DNA of 64,000 nucleotides from Pleomorphovibrio marinus (GTDB lineage: Bacteria; Bacteroidota; Bacteroidia; Cytophagales; Cyclobacteriaceae): the NCBI RefSeq assembly GCF_003347495.1, contig NZ_QCXY01000002.1, positions 496,001-560,000 of the forward strand, in the 5' to 3' direction. The translations under genes were made by a program, and so were the position numbers. Of the stretch, positions 34,462 to 43,716 are shown piece after piece. Every line of letters begins with the position of its first letter. Within the stretch, counting starts at the first letter, position 1. The notes beneath the pieces are model-generated. The model was not told the DNA's origin, searched no databases, and worked only from the letters and a program-made list of their open reading frames with translations.

Positions 34462-36238
34462 AGTATTTTTTATGCTTGATTTTTTCAGACAAAAACTTGG
34501 AGGTCTCCTCCAGCCCTTCGGCTTTTTTCCAATACACTAAGGCCTCTTTCTCTTTTCCCAACTTATAAAGGATGTCACCGTAATGCTCATACATAACGCC
34601 GTTTGGTTCTTCTTGGTGTTCCAGAGCTTTTTCCATGTATTTTTTTGCCTCCTCGTAATTTCCGAGTTGAAACATCACCCAAGCATGTGTATCCAAATAA
34701 GTAGCGTTTTCGGGGAATTTCTTCACCAGTTTTTCAGACATTTTCTTGGCCTTCTCCAGATCCTTTTTTTCCAAAGACAGAAAATAGGCATAATTATTTA
34801 AAATATGCTCATTGTTGGGGCTAATTTCCAAAACTTTGTCATAGGCTTCAAAGGCTGCCTCTTTTTCTTCCAAATAATGTAAGGCATCCCCCAATTGCCC
34901 CAAGGTCATCATTTCCAGTTGTCGGTTTTTCCCCTCGTTGATGGCTAGGGATTTTTCGAGCGAGCCCCTGGCTTCTTCAAATTTTTTCTGCCCAACTTTA
35001 GCTGTCCCATCAAAGAACCAAAATTCCGGTTTATCAGGGAATTCTTCAGTGGCCAGTTCGGTGTAGGCCTCTATTTCCTGGTAGTCCTTTTGCAATTCAA
35101 ACTTCAATGAAATGATGTTCTGAAGCACTTGCTCATCGGCAGGTGTAATGGCTGCTGCAGACTGAAAGTATTCTAAGGCTTCTTCCTTTTCGCCCATCAT
35201 CAGTGCCCTTTCCCCCAGTGCAGCTTGTATGGCCACATTTCCTGGGTGCTGCTCTTCCATATAGTTAGAGAGGGTGTTTAGCAGCTCAAAGTTTGGAGCA
35301 CTTCGCATTTCCCTACTTACTTCGGAGAAAGTCCTTGCCTTTGTTTCAGCATCCAAGTCGGGGTTTGCAAAGGCCTTTACCAAAAATTCATATGCCTTAT
35401 TAGGCTCATTCTTTTCATTATATAAAGTAAATGCCGCCAAATTCAATTCAGGTTGGTCGGGATATACCTCCATATTTTCTTCAACTAGCTTAATGGCTCT
35501 TTGAATTTTGTTGTTATTAAAGAGGATCTCCACCAGCGCAAGCACGTATTCGGCGTTTCCGGGATGAGCCTCTATCAGCTTTTCTCCTTCCTTTACCGCA
35601 CTTTCCAGGTCATTTTTCTTGAAATAGATCCGTTGTTTTTGAGCAGTAAGTTGCTCTACCACCCCGTAGTGTTCTTCAGCTTCGTCCAAAGCTACCAAGG
35701 CCTTGTCCAATTCATTGGAGGCAAGGTATAAGGAGGCCAATTCTAGAATATATTGTTGGGTATTCTCCCCATTTTCCATTAATGTCTGTATAACCTCTGC
35801 AGCTTCCTTGGCCTTTTTTTGCTTGCTGTAAATCTCAGCGATCATCAAGTGATAATACTTGTTAGAAGGGTTCAAATCCACGGCATTTTCAGCAAAATCC
35901 AGGGCCTTATCCAGCTTATTAGCGCGGCTGAGCATTTCCGCCATCTTAAAATGGATGGCTGCTTCCTCGGGGTTTTGCTCCAGGGCTTTTTCAAAATAAA
36001 AGTAGGCCTTTTCGTATTCCTCCAATAAAAGGAACTTCTGGCCTTCGACGAAATACCGTGAAGCCAGCATTTCTTTTTGCTGCTGTTTCTTTTCCTTCCT
36101 AGAAATCTTTTTCTGCGCAAATGCATCCAAACCGGTACCTGCAAATAGTACCAGTGACAAAAGACAGCTTAAAATAGCATTCTTAGGAATGTTTCTAAAT
36201 GGATTTGTGGCGATTGCCCCGCCTATATTCATGTTCAT
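34454..36238 (-). CDS. Tetratricopeptide-repeat protein
   Basis: 594-residue exported protein. A membrane/signal segment (about residues 22-41, ILSCLLSLVLFAGTGLDAFA) precedes about a dozen TPR units that run from residue 60 to the end; for example EEYEKAYFYFEKALEQNPEE, NKLDKALDFAENAVDLNPSN and YEEAKKYMEKALEHQEEPN. TPR stacks mediate protein contacts. Together with the DUF4292 lipoprotein and the EnvC-like protein in the same overlapping gene set, a role in envelope assembly or division is likely, as inferred from context. Partner proteins cannot be named. Confidence 0.9.
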   Translation of the reverse strand: MNMNIGGAIATNPFRNIPKNAILSCLLSLVLFAGTGLDAFAQKKISRKEKKQQQKEMLASRYFVEGQKFLLLEEYEKAYFYFEKALEQNPEEAAIHFKMAEMLSRANKLDKALDFAENAVDLNPSNKYYHLMIAEIYSKQKKAKEAAEVIQTLMENGENTQQYILELASLYLASNELDKALVALDEAEEHYGVVEQLTAQKQRIYFKKNDLESAVKEGEKLIEAHPGNAEYVLALVEILFNNNKIQRAIKLVEENMEVYPDQPELNLAAFTLYNEKNEPNKAYEFLVKAFANPDLDAETKARTFSEVSREMRSAPNFELLNTLSNYMEEQHPGNVAIQAALGERALMMGEKEEALEYFQSAAAITPADEQVLQNIISLKFELQKDYQEIEAYTELATEEFPDKPEFWFFDGTAKVGQKKFEEARGSLEKSLAINEGKNRQLEMMTLGQLGDALHYLEEKEAAFEAYDKVLEISPNNEHILNNYAYFLSLEKKDLEKAKKMSEKLVKKFPENATYLDTHAWVMFQLGNYEEAKKYMEKALEHQEEPNGVMYEHYGDILYKLGKEKEALVYWKKAEGLEETSKFLSEKIKHKKYYE

Positions 36239-36352
36239 TTTTATGCGATCTATTATATCTCCCCGCCTAGGTTAAACCCGAAATTTTACTTTTGGTTTCC
36301 AATCTGCTACAATTGCCTAGCCAATTTGGTTCCATTTACCCCTAAGCACCAT

Positions 36353-36784
36353 TTACTTTCCAGTACTTCCATAACCACCAGAACCCCTTACTGTCTCATC
36401 CAATTCCATGGATTCCTGCCAAGAAATTTGTTCGTACTTAGCCACCACTAATTGGGCTATACGCTCCCCGTCAAACACCGTAAATGGTTCCTGTGAATGA
36501 TTGATCAAAAGCACCTTGATCTCACCCCTGTAATCGGCATCTATGGTACCCGGGGAGTTTAACACTGTAATTCCGTTTTTGTAGGCCAAGCCGCTGCGAG
36601 GCCTTATCTGAGCCTCATACCCTTTAGGTAGGGCAATGTATAATCCAGTGCCTATAAGCTTTCGCTCCAAAGGCAAAATGACAATAGGTTTTTCCAGATC
36701 AGCCCTAAGGTCCATTCCTGCAGATTGGGCGGTTTGATAGTGGGGAAGAGGGTGCTTGGACTTGTTAATTACTTTTATTTCCAT
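36353..36784 (-). CDS. dut: Deoxyuridine 5'-triphosphate nucleotidohydrolase
   Basis: 143-residue trimeric dUTPase, turning dUTP into dUMP and keeping uracil out of DNA. All five motifs are visible: AGMDLRADL (about 22-30), RPRSGLA (about 62-68), [11 protein letters not shown] with the catalytic Asp (about 80-90), GERIAQLV (about 105-112) and the C-terminal [11 protein letters not shown] arm that closes over the base. Its start is two bases downstream of the flippase stop. Normal length for a cellular enzyme; nothing suggests a phage origin. Confidence 0.96.
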   Translation of the reverse strand: MEIKVINKSKHPLPHYQTAQSAGMDLRADLEKPIVILPLERKLIGTGLYIALPKGYEAQIRPRSGLAYKNGITVLNSPGTIDADYRGEIKVLLINHSQEPFTVFDGERIAQLVVAKYEQISWQESMELDETVRGSGGYGSTGK

Positions 36785-36786
36785 GT

Positions 36787-38304
36787 TTATTTTTTCCTGA
36801 ATCGCGCAAAAAGCAAAGTTAATTCCTTTTTCTCCAAGGTGAAAACGAAAAAACCGTATGCAATGATAAACAAATTATGAATAAAAAAATCTAAAAAAAT
36901 ATTTCCGGTATGGATAAGAAATCCCGAATAGCTGAAAACAAAGGCCACAACCAAAATAACTATCGCTTTTTTGGTTTGATAAGGGATAGGATAATAACGT
37001 TGTCCAAGTCGGTAGCAAAGGATGCACATTACTCCATAAGAGGCGAAGGTGCTCATTGCTCCACCCATAAAACCCCAGATGGGTACCAATGTGAAGATTA
37101 CTGCTACCGTAACTACGGCACCAATGGCAGTAATGTAGAAGCTGTAGGAAGTCTGGTCAGTCAGCTTAAACCAAATGCTCAGGTTATAATAAATCCCCAA
37201 AAACAAATAACCCATCAGCAACAAAGGTACCATGCTCAGTCCTGTCTCATAACCCTCCGCCTGAAAAAACAGGCCCCCAATCACATCCAAATTCACAGCC
37301 ACCGCTACCATGAGAAATGTACAGAAAATTATAAACCAATGCATGACCCGAGCAAATACCTGAGGACTTTCCTTATTGGTGGCTTGCTGAAAAAAGAAGG
37401 GTTCTGCAGCATACTTAAAGGCCTGAATAATAAGGTTCATAAATATGGCCAGCTTGAAGTTCGCCCCGAAAATACCCCCTGCCTCCCTGGTGCTAAGGCC
37501 CTCATAAAAGCCCTCCGGCAGTGCATATTCAAATAGTCCCCTAGAAAACACTTCATTAGTAACACCTGCCAGCCCCATAAAAAGCAAGGGCATGGCATAT
37601 TGCCACATGGGGGCTAGGATTTCCCTTTCCAGCTTGATTCCCAGGTTTCTAACCAGCAAAAACAGGAGGGGAAGCACCAGTGCATTCGCCAGGACATTGG
37701 AAAGGAGTATATAATCCACCCCCCAATCCGGGTTGTAAATTACTTGCACTATGGATTGCCATTCCGGGAACCACTCACCATGGAAAACGTGGTAACAGAA
37801 GACAATAAAAAAGATGTTTAGGGCAACATTTAGGCAAATGTTTAGCAATTTAATCAGGGCAAAGGACAAGGCTCTTCCTTCTATTCGCAATTTCGCATAG
37901 GGAATGGCCATCAAAGCATCTATGCACAGGATAAAGGCCACCCACCTGAACAAGTGCCCCTGGCCAGGATATTCCAGCAATTCGGCCAGCCCATCTGCAG
38001 AGAGGTAGATGACAGTTCCCATGATAAGGGCTACCAACCCCACCATGGAATGAGCGTTGTTGAATACCCGCTCCGGGTTCAGGCCCTTCCCGGTAGCAAA
38101 ACGGAAATAGGCGGTCTCCATGCCAAAGGTGAAGATGACATTGAGAAAGGCGATCAGGGCATAAATCATGGTAAAACTACCCAGGTCCTCCTTAGTCAAA
38201 TAACCGGTGTATAGGGGGATGAGCAAAAAATTAATGGTTTTGCCAAGGATGCTGCTGATGCCGTAAACTGCAGATTGCCCGGCTAATTTTTTGAGCTGAC
38301 TCAT
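36787..38304 (-). CDS. Polysaccharide flippase (Wzx/MATE-like)
   Basis: 505 residues with about 13-14 hydrophobic helices and the opening [20 protein letters not shown] typical of oligosaccharide flippases of the MOP superfamily. Such proteins move lipid-linked sugar units across the inner membrane for lipopolysaccharide or capsule building. Long hydrophobic segments occur near 40-60, 78-100, 115-130, 145-170, 220-240 and through the C-terminal half. No glycosyltransferases lie close by, so its particular polymer is unknown. It heads the dut-TPR-DUF4292-EnvC gene row and has a promoter-like element in the divergent gap to the amidohydrolase gene. Confidence 0.9.
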   Translation of the reverse strand: MSQLKKLAGQSAVYGISSILGKTINFLLIPLYTGYLTKEDLGSFTMIYALIAFLNVIFTFGMETAYFRFATGKGLNPERVFNNAHSMVGLVALIMGTVIYLSADGLAELLEYPGQGHLFRWVAFILCIDALMAIPYAKLRIEGRALSFALIKLLNICLNVALNIFFIVFCYHVFHGEWFPEWQSIVQVIYNPDWGVDYILLSNVLANALVLPLLFLLVRNLGIKLEREILAPMWQYAMPLLFMGLAGVTNEVFSRGLFEYALPEGFYEGLSTREAGGIFGANFKLAIFMNLIIQAFKYAAEPFFFQQATNKESPQVFARVMHWFIIFCTFLMVAVAVNLDVIGGLFFQAEGYETGLSMVPLLLMGYLFLGIYYNLSIWFKLTDQTSYSFYITAIGAVVTVAVIFTLVPIWGFMGGAMSTFASYGVMCILCYRLGQRYYPIPYQTKKAIVILVVAFVFSYSGFLIHTGNIFLDFFIHNLFIIAYGFFVFTLEKKELTLLFARFRKK

Positions 38305-38349
38305 GAGTAGTGTTCAAGGTTGCACGATACCCGCATAAAATTCAAGATT

Positions 38350-38357
38350 CAAAGCTA
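38350..38357 (-). promoter_or_regulatory. Candidate -7 element for the flippase gene
   Basis: Minus-strand TAGCTTTG matches TAnnTTTG exactly, 45 bases before the flippase ATG. The expected TTG at -33 is not there (TTC at the right distance), so this is tentative. Confidence 0.4.
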
Positions 38358-38512
38358 CTTCAATTTTTGAAATTTGAGAACTTTTGGGGTGCAAGGTGGT
38401 AATAAATGGCAAGTTATCGGCTAAGGGGAGGAGGGGAGGCCCCAGAAATCCTGTGCGGTCGATGAGAACGGAACAAGTTCGCATAATTATTGCAAATAGT
38501 GAAGAAAAAACA

Positions 38513-39943
38513 ATGACCATGGGTACCTACTACGACAATTCTTCTGGCCGCCGCAAATTTTTACAGCAATCAGGTTTGGTTCTGCTTGCACCCTATTTAA
38601 GTTTACCTAAAAACCCCGTAGCCAGGTTCATCCCAACATTACCTAGACGAGAAGATTTTTTAATAAAGGATGCGAGCATTCTGAGTATGGATAAGGAAAT
38701 AGGAGAGATGCAGAATGGGGATATTCTGATCCGTAACGGGAGAATAGAGGCCATAGGCAAAAAGTTGGAGCACAGCAGTGCCAAGACCATTTCAGCCAAG
38801 GGCAAAATTGCATTACCGGGTTTTGTGGAAACGCACTGGCACATCTGGACGTCCTTGCTCAGAAGTATGGCCACCGCATCTCCGGGGGAGGGGTATTTTG
38901 AGACTACTAGGAACTTCGGTCCCTATTTCACCCCGGAAGACATGTATTGGGCGACCATGCTATCCGGGATGGAAGCTTTGTATTCCGGGATCACCACCCT
39001 GCACGATTGGAGTCATAATGTGCGGAGCAAGGCTCATGCAGAGGCCAGCATTCGCGCCCTCGGTGATCTGGGTATTAGGGGTAGGTACTCAGCAGGTGCG
39101 GCTTCCGGTCAAGATGGTGAGGAAATGGTGGATCTGGATTTGTTGAGGCAGCTACAAGAAAATTGGAGTGGGTACAGCACCGAGAGCTTGTTGCATTTGG
39201 GAATGGCCTGGAGGGGTATTGGAGGGCATCCTGGAATAGACAGTAAAGCTAAAGTGGGGATGAAAGAGCTGGAGATTGCAAGGGGCTTGGGGCTCCCTGT
39301 TTCGGTACATGCCAGTGCCCCAGAGATATTACAAAGACTCTTGGAAGAAAACCTGCTTGGGCCAGATATGCAATTGGTGCACGGAATGGGAGCAAGCCAG
39401 GCTGAAATAGGCCAAATGACGGAAAAGGGAGCTTCTTTGAGCATCTCTCCCTTTTCGGAGTTACGCATAGGGTATGGGTTTCCCCCAATTTTGGAATCCC
39501 TTAAAGCGGGTACCCCCTTGGGGCTTTCAGTGGACACCACCACCTTGACAGGAAATGCGGATATGTTTGCCATCATGAAGACCATGTTAAATTTGGCCAC
39601 GGCCCTGAAAGAGGATGAATTTGCTACAGATGCTGTCAGGGTGCTGGAAATGGCAACGATTGAAGGGGCAAAAACCTTAGGTCTGGATCAGGAAACAGGC
39701 AGCCTTTCCAAAGGAAAAAAAGCGGATCTCATTCTTATAAATACGGAAAGCCCCAATATGGGATTTATGACGCATATACCTTCCTTGCTTGTGGAAGCCG
39801 CCCAGCCCTCTAATGTGTCATCGGTTTGGGTGGACGGTAGGCTACTCAGGCATGAAGGGAAGTTTCTTGGGTTGGATGAAAAAGAGATCTATGCCAAGTG
39901 CCGCGAATCCTTCTATTCCCTAAATAAAAAAGTTGACGGATAA
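38513..39943 (+). CDS. Tat-signal amidohydrolase family protein
   Basis: 476 residues from the start at 38513 (MTMGTYYDNSSGRRKF); the frame is open further up to 38384 but those residues look non-coding. The N-terminus carries a twin-arginine signal (SGRRKFLQQSGLVLLAP), so export is by Tat. The rest is an amidohydrolase of the cytosine-deaminase/atrazine-chlorohydrolase branch: metal-binding HxH (His108, His110 in ETHWHIW), a His in VSVHASAP, another in QLVHGMG, and the Asp in LSVDTTTLTGNADMF, where relatives usually have GTDG. The composite beta-sandwich ends with KGKKADLILIN. Substrate unknown; a guanidine- or amine-type ring or chain deamination is only a family-level guess. The gene stands alone, divergent from the flippase. 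Confidence 0.83.
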   Translation: MTMGTYYDNSSGRRKFLQQSGLVLLAPYLSLPKNPVARFIPTLPRREDFLIKDASILSMDKEIGEMQNGDILIRNGRIEAIGKKLEHSSAKTISAKGKIALPGFVETHWHIWTSLLRSMATASPGEGYFETTRNFGPYFTPEDMYWATMLSGMEALYSGITTLHDWSHNVRSKAHAEASIRALGDLGIRGRYSAGAASGQDGEEMVDLDLLRQLQENWSGYSTESLLHLGMAWRGIGGHPGIDSKAKVGMKELEIARGLGLPVSVHASAPEILQRLLEENLLGPDMQLVHGMGASQAEIGQMTEKGASLSISPFSELRIGYGFPPILESLKAGTPLGLSVDTTTLTGNADMFAIMKTMLNLATALKEDEFATDAVRVLEMATIEGAKTLGLDQETGSLSKGKKADLILINTESPNMGFMTHIPSLLVEAAQPSNVSSVWVDGRLLRHEGKFLGLDEKEIYAKCRESFYSLNKKVDG

Positions 39944-40072
39944 ATGGATTTAGTTTTAATTTTTTAATTGGCTTGCATGGAAAATACACCTAATAAAATT
40001 TGCTTTGTCAAGATAATTTTATAAGATTATCCGTTAAAAGTATAAAGGCTTGTAACATAAACCCAAATAGCC

Positions 40073-41854
40073 ATGAAGCCTACTGACACTAATAACCCGG
40101 AATATTATCACAAGGTGGTGGACTGTCAATATGCCTGTCCTGCACATACTCCCGTTCCCGAGTACATACGTTTGATTGCAGCGGAAAAATACACCGAGGC
40201 ATATATGATCAATTGGGAATCCAATGTATTTCCCGGAATCCTTGGCCGTACCTGTGACCGTCCCTGTGAACCTGCCTGCAGAAGGGTTAGGGTGGAGGAG
40301 GAGCCCGTAGCTATATGCAGGCTGAAAAGGGTGGCCGCGGATAACAAAGGGGAGGTGAAATCAAGGATGCCCCAAGGGCCATTTGCCCCCAATGGCAAAA
40401 GGATTGCTCTTATTGGAGCCGGCCCTGCCTCCCTAACTGTGGCTAGGGACCTTGCCCCATTGGGGTACGAAATCCATATGTTCGATGAGCAGATAGCGGG
40501 TGGAGGCATGATGAGGAGCCAAATACCTGCCTTCAGGTTGCCCGAAGAGGTGCTGAACGAGGAGGTCAACTATATTTTGGAAATGGGCATACATACCCAG
40601 TTTTTTACTTATGTGGAAAGCTTGAAGGAGGTTCTAGAGCAGGATTATGATGCGGTATTCGTGGGCACGGGTGCACCTAGGGGCAGGGATCTGCCAAAAC
40701 TACCTGGAAGGAAAGAAGGGGATCCTTTTATTCATATAGGCATAGAATGGTTGGCAAACGTGGCCTTCGAGCATGTTGATTCCATCGGTAAGCGGGTAAT
40801 TGTGTTGGGTGGGGGAAACACTGCCATGGACTGTTGTCGTACCTCCAGGCGACTTGGGGGAGAGCAGGTAAAAGTGGTGGTGCGAAGCCCCTTCAAGGAT
40901 ATGAAAGCTTCGCCCTGGGAAAAAGAGGATGCCATGCACGAGGACGTGGAAATCCTGGACAACCATGTTCCGCTAAGCTTTGAGATGGAAAACGGCAAGC
41001 TTGTAGGAATGAAGTTCCAAAAAGTGAAGGCCGTGTATGATGAAAAGGGGAAGCGCCAACTTTTGCCTACCGGTGAGGAGGATGTCTTTATTCCTGCCGA
41101 TGAGGTTCTGATTGCCATTGGCCAGGAAAACAGTTTTCCCTGGATAGAAAGGGATATAGGCCTAAAGTTTGACGAATGGGAAATGCCTGTGGTGGACAAG
41201 GTTACCTTTCAGTCCACCCATCCCAAGGTGTTTTTTGGGGGAGACTCTGCATTTGGCCCTGAGAACGTGATCACCGCAGTTGCCCATGGGCACCAAGCGG
41301 CGGTATCCATACACCTGATGTGCGAGGGCAAGGATATTCACGACCGCCCCTCTCCCTATGTGAACTTGATAAGTCAAAAAATGGGTATTCACGAGTGGAG
41401 TTATGATTCCGCCGTGGCTGCTGACAAAAGGTACGTGGTGCCTCAGGCGGCCAAGGCCGTGACCTTGAAAGACAGAAGGATGGAGGTGGAGTTGGGGTTT
41501 GCCCCTCCATTGGGGTTTAAAGAAGCACAACGCTGCCTTAACTGTGATGTTCAGACGGTTTTTAGCGAAAATCTCTGCATAGAATGTGATGCCTGTATGG
41601 ATATCTGTCCCACTTCCTGTATCACTTTTACCAGTAATGAAGAAAAGGAGACCGATCTAAGGAAAAAGTTGTTGGTACCTGCAGAAAATCCTACCCAGGA
41701 TATTTTGGTGTCAGACAAACTGGCTACGGGTAGGGTGATGGTCAAAGACGAAGATGTATGCTTGCATTGCGGCCTATGCGCGGAGCGCTGCCCAACCTCT
41801 GCATGGGACATGCAGAAGTTTTTTTACAGTGTGACCAAAGCCCATCAACTATGA
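40073..41854 (+). CDS. GltD-like flavoprotein fused to ferredoxin domains
   Basis: 593-residue electron-transfer protein. N-terminal cysteines Cys18, Cys22, Cys61, Cys65 and Cys69 resemble the iron-sulfur region of the glutamate synthase small subunit (GltD). Then an FAD fold (GAGPAS, residues 115-120) and a pyridine-nucleotide fold (VIVLGGGNTAMDCC, about 243-256). The last 90 residues hold two ferredoxin-type motifs: CIECDACMDICP and CLHCGLCAERCP. It overlaps the next gene by four bases (ATGA). Since that gene and the one after encode an alpha/gamma and beta 2-oxoacid:ferredoxin oxidoreductase, this protein most likely carries electrons between the enzyme and NAD(P)H. No glutamate synthase large subunit is near. 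A weak promoter-like TTG...AAAATTTG lies at 39968-40002. Confidence 0.85.
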   Translation: MKPTDTNNPEYYHKVVDCQYACPAHTPVPEYIRLIAAEKYTEAYMINWESNVFPGILGRTCDRPCEPACRRVRVEEEPVAICRLKRVAADNKGEVKSRMPQGPFAPNGKRIALIGAGPASLTVARDLAPLGYEIHMFDEQIAGGGMMRSQIPAFRLPEEVLNEEVNYILEMGIHTQFFTYVESLKEVLEQDYDAVFVGTGAPRGRDLPKLPGRKEGDPFIHIGIEWLANVAFEHVDSIGKRVIVLGGGNTAMDCCRTSRRLGGEQVKVVVRSPFKDMKASPWEKEDAMHEDVEILDNHVPLSFEMENGKLVGMKFQKVKAVYDEKGKRQLLPTGEEDVFIPADEVLIAIGQENSFPWIERDIGLKFDEWEMPVVDKVTFQSTHPKVFFGGDSAFGPENVITAVAHGHQAAVSIHLMCEGKDIHDRPSPYVNLISQKMGIHEWSYDSAVAADKRYVVPQAAKAVTLKDRRMEVELGFAPPLGFKEAQRCLNCDVQTVFSENLCIECDACMDICPTSCITFTSNEEKETDLRKKLLVPAENPTQDILVSDKLATGRVMVKDEDVCLHCGLCAERCPTSAWDMQKFFYSVTKAHQL

Positions 41855-43716
41855 TACAGGAAGTTTCAAAAAACAACACCCCTGTAGGGGTTAATGATTT
41901 TATCGTAAGATTCGCGAATGTGAATGGCACAGGCTCAGCGAGTGCCAATTTTCTTTTTGCTAAATCCATTTTCAGGATGGGCATACCCGTTACCCCAAAA
42001 AACATTTTTCCCTCCAACATACAAGGCCTTCCCACCTGGTATGAGGTGAGGGTGAGTGAGAAAGGATACCTTGGGAGAAGGGAGGGCATAGATCTGATGG
42101 TGGCGGTAAATGCCCAGAGTTTGGTGCAGGACATCGAATGTGTAAAGCCCGGAGGCTATTTGATATATGATAGCACAAAAAGACTTCCCGGAGAGTTGGT
42201 GAGGCCGGACATTCATTATCTGGGCATTCCCATGATGGCCCTTTGTAATGAAAATTTTGCAAACCCAAGACAACGGCAACTGTTTAAGAACATCATTTAT
42301 GTAGGGGCATTGTCTGTTCTGCTAAAAATTGAGTTTGAAGTATTGGTGCAACTCTTGAACGAGCAGTTTGCAGGTAAGGAGAAACTAGTACCCCCGAATA
42401 TTCAAGCTTTGAAACTGGGTATTGGCTATGTAGAAGAACACTTTGAATACCCATTGCCCTTCCATTTGGAGCGAAGGGACCTGATAGGGGACAAAATCAT
42501 GGTAGATGGCAATACTGCATGTGGCCTGGGAGCCCTGTATGCAGGAGCCACCGTAGTGGCCTGGTACCCTATTACCCCTTCCACCTCCGTGGCCGAGGCC
42601 TTTGAAAAATTCGCGGAGAAATACAGGGTGGACGAAAAGACCGGAAAAAAGAATTATGCCATTGTGCAGGCTGAGGATGAATTGGCTGCCATAGGAATGG
42701 TGATAGGTGCCAATTGGAACGGGGCCAGGGCGTTTACCGCCACCAGCGGCCCTGGGGTGTCCCTGATGAACGAATTCATGGGCTTGTCCTATTTTGCGGA
42801 GATTCCCGCTGTGCTTATTGACGTGCAAAGGGCGGGGCCTAGCACGGGCATGCCCACCAGAACCCAGCAATCGGACATCTTGCTGGCGGCCTATGCTTCC
42901 CATGGGGATACCAAGCATGTACTGCTTTTTCCCTCCACTCCCAAGGAATGCTTCGATTTGTGCGCAGAGAGTTTTGATCTGGCTGAAGAGCTACAAACCC
43001 TCGTAATTCTCATGACCGACCTGGACCTGGGTATGAATGATCATATCAGCGAACCCTTTTCCTGGGACAAAAAGCGAACGTACAAAAGAGGTAAAGTCCA
43101 TAGTGCAGAGGAACTGGAAAGCATGGGCAGGTTCGGTAGGTACCTGGATACAGATGGGGATGGCATTCCCTATAGAACCATAGCCGGAACACATCCTACC
43201 AAAGGGGCATTTACCACCAGGGGTACCTCTAGGGATGAGTATGCGGTGTATACTGAAGACCATAAGGCCTACCAAAGAAACATGGAGAGGCTCTTAAAAA
43301 AATGGGAAACCGCAAAGAAAATGGTTCCTCCTCCGCAGGAATATCAAAAGGAAAAGACCAGCGAGTTTGGCATGTTGTTTTTCGGGACGTCAACCTTTTC
43401 TGCGGAGGAGGCCAAGGATATACTTACCGCCAAGGGCATAGGAATGGACGGACTAAGGATCAAGGCTTTTCCTTTTCACGAGCGTGTGAAGGCATTTGTG
43501 GAAAACCATCATGTGCTATTTGTAATAGAGCAAAACCGGGATGGACAAATGAGGACTTTGTTGATCAATGAGTTGTCCGTCTCTCCGGCTAAGCTTATTC
43601 CTGTATTGAATTTTGATGGAATGCCCATCACGGCTGATGCCATTGCCAAGGCCATCGCTGCTTACCTTTACCAAGAAAATCTCTTGCAACATGACTTATA
43701 TCAAACCCTTGTTTAG
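41851..43716 (+). CDS. korA: 2-oxoacid:ferredoxin oxidoreductase, fused gamma-alpha subunit
   Basis: 621 residues from the ATG at 41851, which overlaps the upstream stop; upstream in-frame ATGs back to 41758 lie inside the previous gene. Residues about 10-195 are the gamma domain (FIVRFANVNGTGSASANFLF), and about 205-600 the alpha domain: GNTACGLGALYAGATVVAWY and PITPSTSVAEAFEKF at the pyrimidine-binding region, then SGPGVSLMNEF (about 305). This gamma-alpha fusion is the form found in 2-oxoglutarate and related 2-oxoacid oxidoreductases. Substrate (2-oxoglutarate, pyruvate or branched-chain oxoacid) is not decided by the sequence, hence the symbol is provisional. The enzyme decarboxylates the oxoacid with TPP and CoA, giving acyl-CoA and reduced ferredoxin. 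Confidence 0.85.
   Translation: MIQEVSKNNTPVGVNDFIVRFANVNGTGSASANFLFAKSIFRMGIPVTPKNIFPSNIQGLPTWYEVRVSEKGYLGRREGIDLMVAVNAQSLVQDIECVKPGGYLIYDSTKRLPGELVRPDIHYLGIPMMALCNENFANPRQRQLFKNIIYVGALSVLLKIEFEVLVQLLNEQFAGKEKLVPPNIQALKLGIGYVEEHFEYPLPFHLERRDLIGDKIMVDGNTACGLGALYAGATVVAWYPITPSTSVAEAFEKFAEKYRVDEKTGKKNYAIVQAEDELAAIGMVIGANWNGARAFTATSGPGVSLMNEFMGLSYFAEIPAVLIDVQRAGPSTGMPTRTQQSDILLAAYASHGDTKHVLLFPSTPKECFDLCAESFDLAEELQTLVILMTDLDLGMNDHISEPFSWDKKRTYKRGKVHSAEELESMGRFGRYLDTDGDGIPYRTIAGTHPTKGAFTTRGTSRDEYAVYTEDHKAYQRNMERLLKKWETAKKMVPPPQEYQKEKTSEFGMLFFGTSTFSAEEAKDILTAKGIGMDGLRIKAFPFHERVKAFVENHHVLFVIEQNRDGQMRTLLINELSVSPAKLIPVLNFDGMPITADAIAKAIAAYLYQENLLQHDLYQTLV

Noticed and set aside
36353-36784. dut as a phage gene
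   Set aside because: It sits in a conserved-looking cellular gene row and no phage genes are near.
41758-41850. Upstream start for the gamma-alpha subunit
   Set aside because: Those codons lie inside the preceding ferredoxin coding region; the ATGA overlap at 41851 is the natural start.
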